From positions 1 to 64,000 of the forward strand of contig JBCDBL010000002.1 in assembly GCA_039183635.1 (NCBI GenBank): 64,000 bases of DNA. The letters are read 5' to 3'. This document shows, one piece after another, positions 36,431 through 45,120 of the stretch. The stretch is from JBCDBL01 sp039183635 (GTDB taxonomy: Bacteria > Pseudomonadota > Alphaproteobacteria > Caulobacterales > Parvularculaceae). A program made the translations under genes and the position numbers. The notes beneath the pieces were generated by a model. That model was not told the origin of the DNA and did not search any database. It was given only the letters and a program-made list of their open reading frames with translations. The stretch's first letter is position 1; every line of letters begins with the position of its first letter.

Positions 36431-36910
36431 TCACAACGTCTCCTGGCACGGCGCGCAATAGCCCGATAATTCAACAACCCTGTGTCTGACGGCAAAGCCA
36501 AGGCGTTTTGCATCCTCGTTGATGAGGCGCTCAACATTCGGGTTCTCAATTTCCTTTGCTCCGCCACACGTCTCGCAAACGAGAAAAACACAGGCGTGAT
36601 CGTGCTCGGGGCGCCGGCAGGCCACATAGGCGTTGCGACTTTCGATACGCGCCGCGACCCCCTGCTCACAAAGGAAGTCAAGGGTTCGATAAATGCTCGG
36701 GGCGGCGATCTCGCGACCGGACGCTTCCGACACCAGATCTCGCATCTCATACGCGCCGAGCGGACGCCCCGCACCCCAAAGCGCCTTCAACACCGCTATG
36801 CGCAAAGACGTCATCCGCGCGCCGCGCAAGCGGCACAAGGCGACCGCCGAATGAATATCCTTTTCACCAGAGGACCGTGCGTTTGCAGACAGATGTTTCA
36901 GATGCGGCAT
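36431..36910 (-). CDS. zur: Fur-family zinc regulator (Zur)
   Basis: A 159-residue Fur-superfamily repressor: winged helix (MTSLRIAVLKALWGAGRPLGAYEM, APSIYRTLDFLCEQGVAARI), then a dimerisation domain with the histidine-rich EHDHACVFLVCETCGG and the C-terminal CAPC, giving the two CxxC pairs of the structural zinc site. Its divergent partner is a COG0523 GTPase followed by MerC and DUF1826 genes, a typical Zur regulon, so Zur is preferred over Fur. A Zur-box-like dyad lies in the divergent gap and could serve both genes. Confidence 0.85.
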   Translation of the reverse strand: MPHLKHLSANARSSGEKDIHSAVALCRLRGARMTSLRIAVLKALWGAGRPLGAYEMRDLVSEASGREIAAPSIYRTLDFLCEQGVAARIESRNAYVACRRPEHDHACVFLVCETCGGAKEIENPNVERLINEDAKRLGFAVRHRVVELSGYCAPCQETL

Positions 36911-36930
36911 AAGCGGGATCGGAATCTCTT

Positions 36931-36960
36931 AAATGATATATTGTTGCATTTAATGATATA
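36931..36960. promoter_or_regulatory. Candidate Zur box between zur and cobW
   Basis: A 21-base imperfect dyad (36931-36951) begins with AAATG and ends with CATTT. It agrees at 16 of 20 defined positions with the gammaproteobacterial Zur consensus as I remember it (AAATGTTATA, any base, TATAACATTT). AATGATATA also occurs twice, 20 bases apart (36932-36940, 36952-36960), so two overlapping sites are possible. Confidence 0.55.
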
Positions 36961-37012
36961 AAATACTATTTTTATTGGCAAGCTTGTTCTCAAACATATG
37001 CATGGAAGAAAA

Positions 37013-38239
37013 ATGTCATTAGCATCGACTACTGATGATCGCCTGCCTGTAACGGTTCTTTCGGGATTTCTCGGCGCCGGCAAAACGACTTTGCTAAATC
37101 GAGTCTTGAACAACCGGGATGGACGACGGGTCGCTGTAATTGTCAACGATATGTCTGAGGTCAACATAGACGCCGACCTTGTTCGGGCTGGCTCTGAGCT
37201 TAGTCGTACGGACGAAACCCTTGTAGAGATGTCGAACGGCTGCATCTGCTGTACGTTGCGGGATGATCTTCTTGCTGAGGTAAAACGTCTCGCCGCCGAA
37301 GGTCGATTCGATTATCTGTTGATTGAATCGACAGGAATTTCGGAGCCATTGCCTGTCGCAGCTACATTCGATTTCCGAACCGAGGACGGCGACAGCTTAT
37401 CCGATGTCGCGCGCATCGACACGATGGTGACTGTCGTCGACGCCGTTAATCTTCTGAAGGATTTTTCAAGCCATGACTTCCTGCGCGACCGCGGCGAGGT
37501 TTTAGGCGATGAAGACGATCGTACGATCGTTCATCTGTTAACTGATCAGATTGAGTTTTCTGATATTGTCATCCTTAATAAAGTCGACGATGCGCGCCCC
37601 GAACAAGTGGACGCCGCCCGCAAGATCGTCCGCAGCTTGAACGCCGACGTTCGAATCATCGAAACAAACTATTCTGACGTCCCTGCCGACGCGATCCTCG
37701 ATACAGGGCTTTTCGATTTCGGAAAGGCGCATGAGCATCCGATGTGGGCGAAAGAACTATATGGCTTCGCCGACCATACGCCAGAGACGGAAGAGTATGG
37801 GGTTACATCCTACGTCTACCGCGCGCGTCGCCCGTTTCAGCCGGAGGCCATACATGCTCTGTTGAACGGCCCGTTGCCCGGCGTACTTCGCGCAAAAGGC
37901 CATTTCTGGATGGCGACACGGCCGGATTGGGTCGTGGAATATTCACTGGCGGGCGCCCTGTCGAGCGTTGCGCCCCTCGGCTCGTGGTGGGCGAGCGTTC
38001 CCCGGGAAAAGTGGCCGGAGGGAGACGTCATCGATGCCTATATAGCGGACCGATGGCAAGAACCTTTTGGCGACCGCCGTCAGGAAATCGTTTTCATTGG
38101 CGCGGGAATTGATTGGCCGGCGCTTAAGACGAAGCTTGATTTAGCTTTGTTGCCAGACGGAGAAGATTATTCGGTAGACGCCGTTCCCAACTTGCCTGAC
38201 CCGTTTCCGCTCTGGCGTAGGGGCGAGCCCGAGGCGTAA
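37013..38239 (+). CDS. CobW/COG0523 GTPase, probable zinc metallochaperone
   Basis: A G3E GTPase of about 408 residues. Walker [13 protein letters not shown] (18-29), the switch segment [10 protein letters not shown], the CxCC metal site C77-I-C79-C80, NKVD for guanine recognition and a C-terminal CobW domain are all present. The NDMSEVNID form is that of zinc-related members (ZigA/ZagA/YciC-like), which deliver zinc to client enzymes during zinc starvation. The ATG at 37013 has GGAAG five bases upstream; an ATG at 36998 is in the same frame but lacks a site. Divergent Zur and downstream MerC/DUF1826 genes support zinc control. Confidence 0.85.
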   Translation: MSLASTTDDRLPVTVLSGFLGAGKTTLLNRVLNNRDGRRVAVIVNDMSEVNIDADLVRAGSELSRTDETLVEMSNGCICCTLRDDLLAEVKRLAAEGRFDYLLIESTGISEPLPVAATFDFRTEDGDSLSDVARIDTMVTVVDAVNLLKDFSSHDFLRDRGEVLGDEDDRTIVHLLTDQIEFSDIVILNKVDDARPEQVDAARKIVRSLNADVRIIETNYSDVPADAILDTGLFDFGKAHEHPMWAKELYGFADHTPETEEYGVTSYVYRARRPFQPEAIHALLNGPLPGVLRAKGHFWMATRPDWVVEYSLAGALSSVAPLGSWWASVPREKWPEGDVIDAYIADRWQEPFGDRRQEIVFIGAGIDWPALKTKLDLALLPDGEDYSVDAVPNLPDPFPLWRRGEPEA

Positions 38240-38267
38240 TCGCCTTATACGCGCAAAGGAACGGATT

Positions 38268-38633
38268 ATGAAAGCCACGGATTCAACACTGGATGCATCG
38301 GCGACCAGCCTGTCGGTCATGTGCCTGATCCATTGTTTGTTGTTGCCCGTTATCGCTGCAGTTCTTCCTCTTGCCGGCGTTTTAGCGGAGATGGAATGGA
38401 TCCATAAAGCATTAGCGCTGGCCGCCCTTCCAATCACGGCCCTGGCCATCGCGCGTCATCAGGCCGGCAAAATCAACTTTATCTTCATTCTACTCGCGGT
38501 GCTCGGTCTTTGCCTTTTACTCGCAGCCGGCTTTATCGAAGAACTTCACGACTTCGAAACGCAGCTGACGACAGTTGGCGCCATTTCCTTGGCTACAGCG
38601 CATATCTGGCGCTGGATGAACCGCACGGCCTGA
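38268..38633 (+). CDS. MerC-domain membrane protein
   Basis: A 121-residue protein with four hydrophobic helices. Helix 1 carries CLIHCLLLP, the MerC-type cysteine/histidine motif for metal transport. MerC domains belong to mercury uptake systems, but here no mer genes are present and the gene follows a zinc-regulated GTPase by 28 bases. A role in zinc import or trafficking is the simplest guess. Confidence 0.8.
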   Translation: MKATDSTLDASATSLSVMCLIHCLLLPVIAAVLPLAGVLAEMEWIHKALALAALPITALAIARHQAGKINFIFILLAVLGLCLLLAAGFIEELHDFETQLTTVGAISLATAHIWRWMNRTA

Positions 38634-38665
38634 CAAAACCTTTTGTGCGATAGGAAATCAAAGGC

Positions 38666-39283
38666 ATGCCCCCCCAGACAAGCGCCCGTCACGAACCAGC
38701 CCACCCTGTGCAAACGATCCATAAGCTGCAAGATCTCGATGCGATCTTTCATGATGAGACAGACGCCGTCATTTGGGAACGACCAACGCCCCCGTCGGTT
38801 CTGTCAGCATTGAATAATTTGCCTACACACCAAATTACAAATGGACGATTTTGCGTTCCGGCAAGCGCGGTTGGTCGCTGCGTTGCGGATACTTTCAACG
38901 CATGGGGGTTTGATGCAGAAGATGCACGGCGATGGTTGATCGCTGATATCGAAACGCTGGCGCGCCACATGGCGCGCATTCTTTCATCTTCGAATCTTTT
39001 AATTCGTATAGAGGTCGTACGCGATGACGCCTGCCGAAAATTTCATCGCGATACGGTCAAAGCGCGTCTCATTTGCACCTATAACGGTCCAGGAACGGAG
39101 TTTGGCGTTTCCAACGGCAACGGATGCGCCGATGACATAAAAAACGCGCCTACAGGCGGCCCCATCTTGCTGAAGGGCAAACTTTGGCCTGGATCTCCCA
39201 GCCAAACCGTCTTGCATCGCTCGCCTCCAATTGCAGGGGCAGACACATCGCGATTGGTCATCGTGCTTAATGAGGCATGTTGA
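38666..39283 (+). CDS. DUF1826 family protein
   Basis: A 205-residue soluble protein with KFHRDTVKARLICTYNGPGTEF, the conserved core of DUF1826, including a histidine, an aspartate and arginines that could bind metal. The family often lies with zinc-limitation genes, as here after zur, cobW and merC. No enzymatic activity is established to my knowledge. It is the last gene of the zinc operon and is followed by a convergent kinase gene after 165 bases. Confidence 0.8.
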   Translation: MPPQTSARHEPAHPVQTIHKLQDLDAIFHDETDAVIWERPTPPSVLSALNNLPTHQITNGRFCVPASAVGRCVADTFNAWGFDAEDARRWLIADIETLARHMARILSSSNLLIRIEVVRDDACRKFHRDTVKARLICTYNGPGTEFGVSNGNGCADDIKNAPTGGPILLKGKLWPGSPSQTVLHRSPPIAGADTSRLVIVLNEAC

Positions 39284-39448
39284 AACAGCTGGTGCGCGAT
39301 CAATTTTACACCTTGTATGACCATATACAGATGAACTGACCCGGCTTGCAAAAGACTTAAAGGGCGTTGATAATTTGTCGCTACAGCGCCTTGCAAGCGA
39401 TGCAGGTCAGGGACGGGTCACAGCCTTGCCCAAACAACGGCATGGAGC

Positions 39449-41365
39449 TTATGCGGCGGCTTTCAACGGCAGTGTAATTGAAAAACAGGTCCCTTCGCCA
39501 GGCGTAGAGCGAACATTCAGCTTGCCACCATGGTTGACTTCGACAATGCGCTGGCAGATGGCGAGGCCTTGACCCGTTCCTTTACCCGGCGGCTTGGTTG
39601 TAAAGAAAAGGTCGAAGACCTTTTCAAGCGTGTCCGGTGGAATGCCTGGGCCATTGTCGGCGACGGCGATCTCAACCGCCTCACCTATGTTCCTGGCGTC
39701 AATTGAGATCCGTCCCTTCTCGCCCGTTTCCTGTTCTTCAATAGCGTCAGCCGCATTTACAATCAAATTGATCAAAACCTGGCTGAGCTTACCGGCGACG
39801 CATGGCACTTCACTGAGATCGCCCTCAAAGCGGCTGTTCACATCGGCGCGCAACTTCCATTGATTGCGGGAAACTGCAATTGTGTTTTCGATCACCGCAC
39901 GCAAATCCTGTACATTCATTTTATCAGCATCAGGATGTGCAAACTCCTTGATAGAACGTACGATATCGGCGACCGTCGTGACGCCAGCCTGGGCGGCTGA
40001 GACTGCATCGGGCCATTCCTCGCGCACGAAGTCCCAATCCAGTTCGTCGAGTTTTTCACGCAGCACCTTTTCAACATTCTCTTTTTCAGATGTACACGCA
40101 TCAATCGTATCCTGGATATCAGCGAGCGCTTCGCCAAGGAAGCGCAGATTGTCGCCGACATATTGTATTGGCGTGTTGATCTCATGGGCGATGCCGCTCG
40201 CCATCGTACCAAGGGCTTCCATTTTTTGGGTTTGCAACAGCTCCAGTTCAAGTTGACGGTTGCGTTGCAGCGCATCGTAGAGCTCCGTTACATCCTGTTC
40301 GACCACGACGACCCCCCCGTTGGACATGCGTTGCTGGGTCGTAATCATAACGCGGCCGTCTTCAAGACGTGTCCGCCAGCTTGGGTGGTTTTCAGCGTCT
40401 CGAAGGCGCTCCAGGCGATCCTCAAGCGCAAACGGCCTTGGCTCGCCGCCAACGTCCTCCATGGGCGCCAATGTGGCCGCCGCGATGTCGGCGAAGACAG
40501 GCGTTCCAACCATAACATGCGCCGCATCGGCATAGTGCGTTCTGAAGCTGTGGTTTATGAACGATACGTTTTGATCCGCATCGACGATCAAGACCCCTTG
40601 GGGCATGGAATCCATGGCGTCGTTTAAAACCGTTTCGGCATGGGCGCGGCCGTCTTCGGCGCGTTGGCGCGCTTCTTCTGCATTTCGGGCGAACTCGGCA
40701 AGTTCTGCGGACATACGGTTAAAAGACTTTGTGGTATCCGCAAGCTCATCACGGCCGTGGACGTCAAGTTGATAGCCAAACTCTCCGGACGCGACCCGCC
40801 GCGCGGCGTCCCGTAATTTGGCGAGCTGACGCGTCAGCACCGTGCCGAGAATCAACCCAAAGATCCCGACAATAAGAATTTCCGATCCCGCAATCGTCAA
40901 CATCCACCGCTGCGCTTCGGCCAGCACCTTATCGAGGTGATCTGTAGACAATCCAATTTCGACATGACCAAAGGTTTCACCCGCCACCTCAATCGGGGCG
41001 GTCACGTCTAAGCGCTTGTCGTTTTCTGCATTTGCTATGGTTGCATCAGCCTCGAAAGCGGCTGCAAGCGCCTCCGGCGCGCCGCCCTCAGACATAACGA
41101 CGTCATTGGCGCTCAGCACGCGTATGTAAACAACACCTTCATTTTGAAGAGTTTGGGCGACAAGTGCATCAAGGGTGGCGAGATCCATCGACAAAACCGC
41201 ATCGCTCGTCATCGTCGCGATCAGACGCGCCGTGACATGCGCACGACTCAAAAGTTCGGTTTCGCTTGAGCTGCGCAAATAAAACAGACCACTGACCACA
41301 AGAATAGCAAGAAGCGAGACTTCTATGAGCGCTATCCCTAAAATCGTTTTTAGCCGGAATGACAT
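39449..41365 (-). CDS. Sensor histidine kinase (HAMP, PAS), no response regulator nearby
   Basis: A 638-residue membrane kinase: TM1 about 8-28, periplasmic sensor about 29-155, TM2 about 158-180, HAMP to about 235, a PAS-like domain (about 245-360, starting [20 protein letters not shown]), then the H-box [13 protein letters not shown] with H394, N-box [11 protein letters not shown]1 VADNGPGIP and G2 [10 protein letters not shown]. The long stretch between H- and N-boxes resembles the ZraS/NtrB-like HEINTP class. It overlaps the upstream PhnD-like gene by 16 bases, implying that the binding protein is its sensing partner. No response regulator is present in the window. Confidence 0.88.
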   Translation of the reverse strand: MSFRLKTILGIALIEVSLLAILVVSGLFYLRSSSETELLSRAHVTARLIATMTSDAVLSMDLATLDALVAQTLQNEGVVYIRVLSANDVVMSEGGAPEALAAAFEADATIANAENDKRLDVTAPIEVAGETFGHVEIGLSTDHLDKVLAEAQRWMLTIAGSEILIVGIFGLILGTVLTRQLAKLRDAARRVASGEFGYQLDVHGRDELADTTKSFNRMSAELAEFARNAEEARQRAEDGRAHAETVLNDAMDSMPQGVLIVDADQNVSFINHSFRTHYADAAHVMVGTPVFADIAAATLAPMEDVGGEPRPFALEDRLERLRDAENHPSWRTRLEDGRVMITTQQRMSNGGVVVVEQDVTELYDALQRNRQLELELLQTQKMEALGTMASGIAHEINTPIQYVGDNLRFLGEALADIQDTIDACTSEKENVEKVLREKLDELDWDFVREEWPDAVSAAQAGVTTVADIVRSIKEFAHPDADKMNVQDLRAVIENTIAVSRNQWKLRADVNSRFEGDLSEVPCVAGKLSQVLINLIVNAADAIEEQETGEKGRISIDARNIGEAVEIAVADNGPGIPPDTLEKVFDLFFTTKPPGKGTGQGLAICQRIVEVNHGGKLNVRSTPGEGTCFSITLPLKAAA

Positions 41366-42240
41366 ATCACATCACCGTCTTCAACGATTTCCGTATGATT
41401 ACGCTCAAGACCTAAAGCCCGCACATCGTCCCAATCCGCATCGACTGCAGAAACAATTCCACTCATGCCGAGGTCGGCTAAAAGCTCCGGCCGGCTGTCT
41501 GCCAGACCCGTCAAGCTGTCGGCGATCCGTGCAAGCTTGTCAGCTGCGACATCGGGATGTGCGGCGAAAGCATGGGGCGTATACCCACTTGTTCTATAAA
41601 TAATCTTGAGCGTGTCGCGAACATCCTTCGGAACGGTGTTGAAGGTGCGTACGACACCGCCGCCGGCTGGCAACAATCCAGCGCTGACCGCCCGGTAGAC
41701 AGAATCGTGTGACTTTACATACTTCGGTGTAAAGTTAATGCCCTGGCTCTTCATTTCAGCACGCGGAATGATGCTGGCGCCAAACGCCGCCGGTGAGGGA
41801 AACGCTATGGTTTCGCCACGCAAATCTTTCAAGGCGCCGATGTCAGCGTCTTGACGTACAACGATAAGCCCGCGCAGCTGCTTATCTTTTTGCTTTGCAA
41901 ATGCGCGGTAGCCCGGCGCATTATGAAACACTGAGTAGTGATAAGGGTTCATGTAAGCAATATCGTACGCGCCCTTTGCAAGACAGGCTTCAAAGGTTGG
42001 AATATCTTTGGCGGTGACAAAGGTAAGAAGCTCTCCGGATTGTGCGCTTACTTCCTTTAGGAGGGGTGTCCAAACCTTGGCCAACCGCGTTGCGGATTGT
42101 TGCGGCACGATGCTTACGGTAAGACCTTCAGCGACAGCAGGCGCAGGTTTGGCGGCGCACAAAAAGAGTATGGCTGTCAAAAAAAGGACGGCCGTCTCTT
42201 TGTAACGAGGAGCGAAAATAGCGGCGTTTGCGACAAACAT
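41350..42240 (-). CDS. PhnD-like periplasmic binding protein
   Basis: A 296-residue periplasmic-binding-type protein with an N-terminal signal sequence (FLTAILFLCAAKPAPA) and the PhnD-family blocks VSIVPQQSATRLAKVW, AYMNPYHYSVF and LRGETIAFPSPAAFGAS. PhnD binds phosphonates, but no PhnC/PhnE transporter is here; the gene is fused by overlap to a sensor kinase, so it more likely presents a ligand to that kinase. The ligand could be an oxyanion, phosphonate or another small anion. Confidence 0.82.
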   Translation of the reverse strand: MFVANAAIFAPRYKETAVLFLTAILFLCAAKPAPAVAEGLTVSIVPQQSATRLAKVWTPLLKEVSAQSGELLTFVTAKDIPTFEACLAKGAYDIAYMNPYHYSVFHNAPGYRAFAKQKDKQLRGLIVVRQDADIGALKDLRGETIAFPSPAAFGASIIPRAEMKSQGINFTPKYVKSHDSVYRAVSAGLLPAGGGVVRTFNTVPKDVRDTLKIIYRTSGYTPHAFAAHPDVAADKLARIADSLTGLADSRPELLADLGMSGIVSAVDADWDDVRALGLERNHTEIVEDGDVICHSG

Positions 42241-42444
42241 GGAAAGGGCCTCTTTTGTTTCTCAATATGGGACAAAAGTTAGCTCAGAAAGCCAACAAGC
42301 GCCGCCCCCATATGGGGAGAGTGAAGCGCAAAAGCAGTTACCCCTTCGTAAATATTGCACCTTTGAAAATCCCCGCCCCTTGCCGCCGCCCGGCCCAATC
42401 AGGCTTTGGTGATAACAGCCCGAGGAGGCTTTGATACAAGGACC
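42241..42444. other. Divergent gap upstream of the riboswitch
   Basis: No gene seen. It must hold the promoter of the PhnD-kinase operon (minus) and of the riboswitch transcript (plus). It contains a 12-base perfect palindrome, CCCCATATGGGG, at 42306-42317, which could be a regulator site. Confidence 0.4.
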
Positions 42445-42640
42445 TCCGGCGGTTCTGGGCATCCAGAATAATAAGGAAGTTGGTGCGAGGCCAACGCTGT
42501 TCCCGCAACTGTATTTGGCGAGCCGGCGATCAAGCCACTGGAGGTATCCGGGAAGGCGATTGCGAGAAAGGCGACGACCCATAAGTCAGGAGACTTGCCG
42601 CCTACGTCGTCCGCACTTGCGACCGGGACAGTCGTAGGCG
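42445..42640 (+). promoter_or_regulatory. Cobalamin (B12) riboswitch with expression platform
   Basis: The aptamer shows the standard series: GGAAGTTGGTGCGAGGCCAA (42474 onward), CCCGCAACTGT, GCCACTG (42534-42540), and the B12 box AAGTCAGGAGACTTGCC (42583-42599). P1 can form between GGCGG (42448-42452) and CCGCC (42598-42602). Just after it, CGCCTACG (42599-42606) pairs with CGTAGGCG (42633-42640); this hairpin shares bases with P1 and the B12 box, so the two folds are mutually exclusive. The gene downstream starts at 42714. Repression by B12 is the usual outcome for this class. Confidence 0.92.
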
Positions 42641-42713
42641 CCGGAAAACCGTTGAGACGACCTCATTATTCACGCCGGACGTTCTGAACGTGCGGATAGA
42701 AAGGGCTGTCGAA

Positions 42714-44312
42714 ATGGTCGCTGTCAGAACTTTTTGTGTCATCCTGACGATGATTTTGGGGGCGAACGCGGCGTTTGCTGAAAGCCTGTTCGGCATTGTT
42801 TCTGAACGCAACTCAGCCACAGCCGCGGCGGCGGCCAAACAATTCAAAGACGCCTATCCTGAAGCGGATATCTCCCTCCGCACCCCAAGGCAGGTAAGTC
42901 TGCTTACCGATGCGGACGTTATCGCAAAAATTCGTCAGTCAGATGTCTTTTTTGTCGCCGGCGTTTTCAGCGATGACGCCGATCGACTTCAAAGGCTGGT
43001 TGAGACCTCCGGGAAGACGGACAACATCTATATTGTCAGCTCGACGCAAGGGCTGATTTCGCTCTCGCGAAACAGAGACGGCGCCCCGCTCGCCATCGAC
43101 CCGGCGACGTCGGGAGAAACAGTGGCCGACGGCGGTGGCTGGCGGTCAGCGAATGACTACTGGCAGGCGCGGGGCGTCGCCAACATCGCCAATCTGTTTG
43201 CCGCCTTGCTTTATCCGGACCGCATGAACGAGATAGCGGCGCCGGTCCCCCTCGCCCCGGTTCGCTTTGCTGAGCGTATAGGACAGCCAGGGGCGCCGAC
43301 CATCGCTTTGGTGGATTATGAAACCGGCGACCAAGCCGGCAATGCTGACCTGCATGACCGTCTTTGCGAGGAATTGGTTGCAACAGGTCTGGCGTGCCAG
43401 TCGGTTTTTGCCGGTTGGGGCGCCGCCAGCGCCGATGCGTTGGAACACCTCAGTGATATGAATGTTTCCGGCATAGTCCTTCTTCAAGACTTCGCCATCG
43501 GCGATAGCTTCCTGGGCCGCGCCAGCAATTTGTACGGTCTGGTCGATAACAATGACGCGTTCGACTATCTGGGCGGTTTGAACCTGGCTGTGGAATCTGT
43601 CCGTGGGCGGGCGTCTAAAGGATATGTTGTTGATGTAAGCGATCCCGACAATCCCGAGACCTCGCCGCTCGCCAGTGCGATTGTGCAGGAGTTGCGGGCG
43701 CGTCAGTTGAACCCAAACTGGATCAAATCCTTGATGCCTCACGGATATGCCGGCGCCCGGACCATGAACGTCGCATTCTTTGAAAATCTCTGGGGGTGGG
43801 AAGCAACGGACCCGGAGCTGTTTCCCGATGAGATTTGGGAGGATGCAAAAGACATCTACATTGACGACCGCTACGCGCTGGGGCTGGAGGCGTTTTTCGA
43901 TGAGGCCAACAACAAGCCTGTCAAAGCCAACATTCTGGCCATCATGCTCGTGGCGGCGCACAAGGGGTATTGGCGAGCCGACGCTGAAACTATCACCAAA
44001 TTGGCCGAGAAATTTGCCGCCGCTGTGATCGAAGCAGGGCTGCCAGGCAGCGGTCATACACGCCCGGATCATCCCATGCTGGACTGGCTCGGCGATGTTC
44101 TGCCCGAAGAAACAAGCGCAAAGTTGACGGACGTGCGCAACGCCGCGCGCGGACCTGTAATGCCTGAGGCGGCGGCGCCGGAAACGATTAGGGAATTGCA
44201 GGCACGCGAGTCCTCGCCCAACGCTTCCACCCGGTCTTCCTGGTGGACCCTTATTCCCGCGTTCTTGCTTGTGGGGGTTGGCGTTTTCTTAGGGAGAAGA
44301 TCGCAAGTATGA
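42714..44312 (+). CDS. Short exported CobN-like protein, membrane-tethered
   Basis: A 532-residue protein with a signal peptide (MVAVRTFCVILTMILGANAAFA), a CobN/BchH-type domain and a C-terminal transmembrane anchor (WWTLIPAFLLVGVGVFLG). The CobN C-terminal signature is clear: LNPNWIKSLMPHGYAGARTM with H343, then NLWGWEATDP. True CobN is over 1,100 residues, cytoplasmic and needs CobS/CobT; this one is half the size, exported, and no CobS/CobT is present. The start follows AAAGG by nine bases. It is controlled by the B12 riboswitch and coupled to an ExbB-like and a DUF2149 gene. This recalls CobN-like proteins in heme or corrinoid uptake loci such as HmuS, proposed to insert or remove metal from tetrapyrroles. 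Confidence 0.82.
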   Translation: MVAVRTFCVILTMILGANAAFAESLFGIVSERNSATAAAAAKQFKDAYPEADISLRTPRQVSLLTDADVIAKIRQSDVFFVAGVFSDDADRLQRLVETSGKTDNIYIVSSTQGLISLSRNRDGAPLAIDPATSGETVADGGGWRSANDYWQARGVANIANLFAALLYPDRMNEIAAPVPLAPVRFAERIGQPGAPTIALVDYETGDQAGNADLHDRLCEELVATGLACQSVFAGWGAASADALEHLSDMNVSGIVLLQDFAIGDSFLGRASNLYGLVDNNDAFDYLGGLNLAVESVRGRASKGYVVDVSDPDNPETSPLASAIVQELRARQLNPNWIKSLMPHGYAGARTMNVAFFENLWGWEATDPELFPDEIWEDAKDIYIDDRYALGLEAFFDEANNKPVKANILAIMLVAAHKGYWRADAETITKLAEKFAAAVIEAGLPGSGHTRPDHPMLDWLGDVLPEETSAKLTDVRNAARGPVMPEAAAPETIRELQARESSPNASTRSSWWTLIPAFLLVGVGVFLGRRSQV

Positions 44313-44746
44313 GTAACCTATCGTTTGTTCTGCATACGCTGGTTGATGCGCTGTTGTGGCCGGTGATCGCCGCTTTGCTCATCTTGACCTGTGGGATTGC
44401 GATTGAAATCGGAGTCGCTATCGGTGAGCGGCTCGGCGGCGTTCAAAAGTTCAAAGCGCTGGGTTTTGACCGCCTCAATGACCTTGCGCGGCGACGAATC
44501 GGGCGTGTTGACGTCATTGCGCGCATAAGTCCGATATTGGGCCTCATGGGTACGCTCATACCTTTAGGGCCCGGCATCGCGGCGATGGGAAACGGCGATT
44601 TTGCAACGCTTGCATCGGCTATAACCACGGCGTTCGACACAACGGTGCTCGGACTGTTTGTCGGCGTTCTCGCCATGCTGATCGGTCGTTTTCGGCGCGG
44701 CGCTTATGATGCAGCTTTAACCGAACTCGAGAGTTCGAATGCGTGA
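44309..44746 (+). CDS. MotA/TolQ/ExbB-family proton-channel-like protein
   Basis: A 145-residue protein with three hydrophobic helices (about 12-32, 75-95, 110-130). The core ISPILGLMGTLIPLGPGIAAM and ITTAFDTTVLGLFVGVLAM is the TolQ/ExbB signature. It starts with an ATGA overlap on the CobN-like gene and overlaps the DUF2149 gene by 8 bases. ExbB homologues use the proton gradient to drive outer-membrane processes; here it probably energises the CobN-like/DUF2149 complex or a B12-related TonB receptor outside the window. Confidence 0.88.
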   Translation: MSNLSFVLHTLVDALLWPVIAALLILTCGIAIEIGVAIGERLGGVQKFKALGFDRLNDLARRRIGRVDVIARISPILGLMGTLIPLGPGIAAMGNGDFATLASAITTAFDTTVLGLFVGVLAMLIGRFRRGAYDAALTELESSNA

Positions 44747-45014
44747 TTTCAGCTCAACCCGTTTCGACAGCGACGCCCATGCGGCCGATGTCGGGCATCT
44801 GCCCAACCTGATGGACTTGATGCTCGTCTTCGCCGTTGGCCTCATCGCCGCGCTGGCGAGCTTCGACAGGCGTCCCATTGTGATCGAGGATGCACAAGCG
44901 GGCCCCGAATTGCCGGAGACGCCCGCGTCTGCGGACGCTGACGGGGAAGGCCTGGAAGCCGTCGGGCAAGTTTATCGTGATCCGGAAACAGGTAAGCTGT
45001 ATATCATAAAGTAA
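44739..45014 (+). CDS. DUF2149 family protein (ExbD-like position)
   Basis: A 91-residue protein with one N-terminal-proximal transmembrane helix (about 25-45, LMDLMLVFAVGLIAAL) and a short extracytoplasmic tail ending with VYRDPETGKLYIIK, which is the DUF2149 signature. It takes the place and topology of ExbD/TolR beside an ExbB-like gene. The D in NLMDLMLVFAVG could match the ExbD membrane aspartate. The trio is probably one membrane complex. Confidence 0.82.
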   Translation: MRDFSSTRFDSDAHAADVGHLPNLMDLMLVFAVGLIAALASFDRRPIVIEDAQAGPELPETPASADADGEGLEAVGQVYRDPETGKLYIIK

Positions 45015-45120
45015 GCTGTGCGCGACCAACGCCTGGCCCCTGTGCGCTTGCACGGGAGGGAGGTCTTGGGCCAAGCTGCGTCACGGTTGCGACAAGAGTA
45101 CAAACACGCCGAGGCCAACT

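Noticed and set aside
36232..36774. 180-codon open frame on the minus strand
   Set aside because: It overlaps zur almost fully in another frame, is arginine-rich and has no family pattern.
38268..38633. Mercury resistance
   Set aside because: MerC-like protein lacks merR, merT, merP and merA neighbours and sits in a zinc-type operon.
41350..42240. Phosphonate uptake system
   Set aside because: PhnD-like protein only; no PhnC ATPase or PhnE permease is present and the gene is joined to a sensor kinase.
42714..44312. Frameshifted remnant of a full-length cobN
   Set aside because: The gene has its own signal peptide, a C-terminal anchor and overlapping partner genes, so it is a complete short form.
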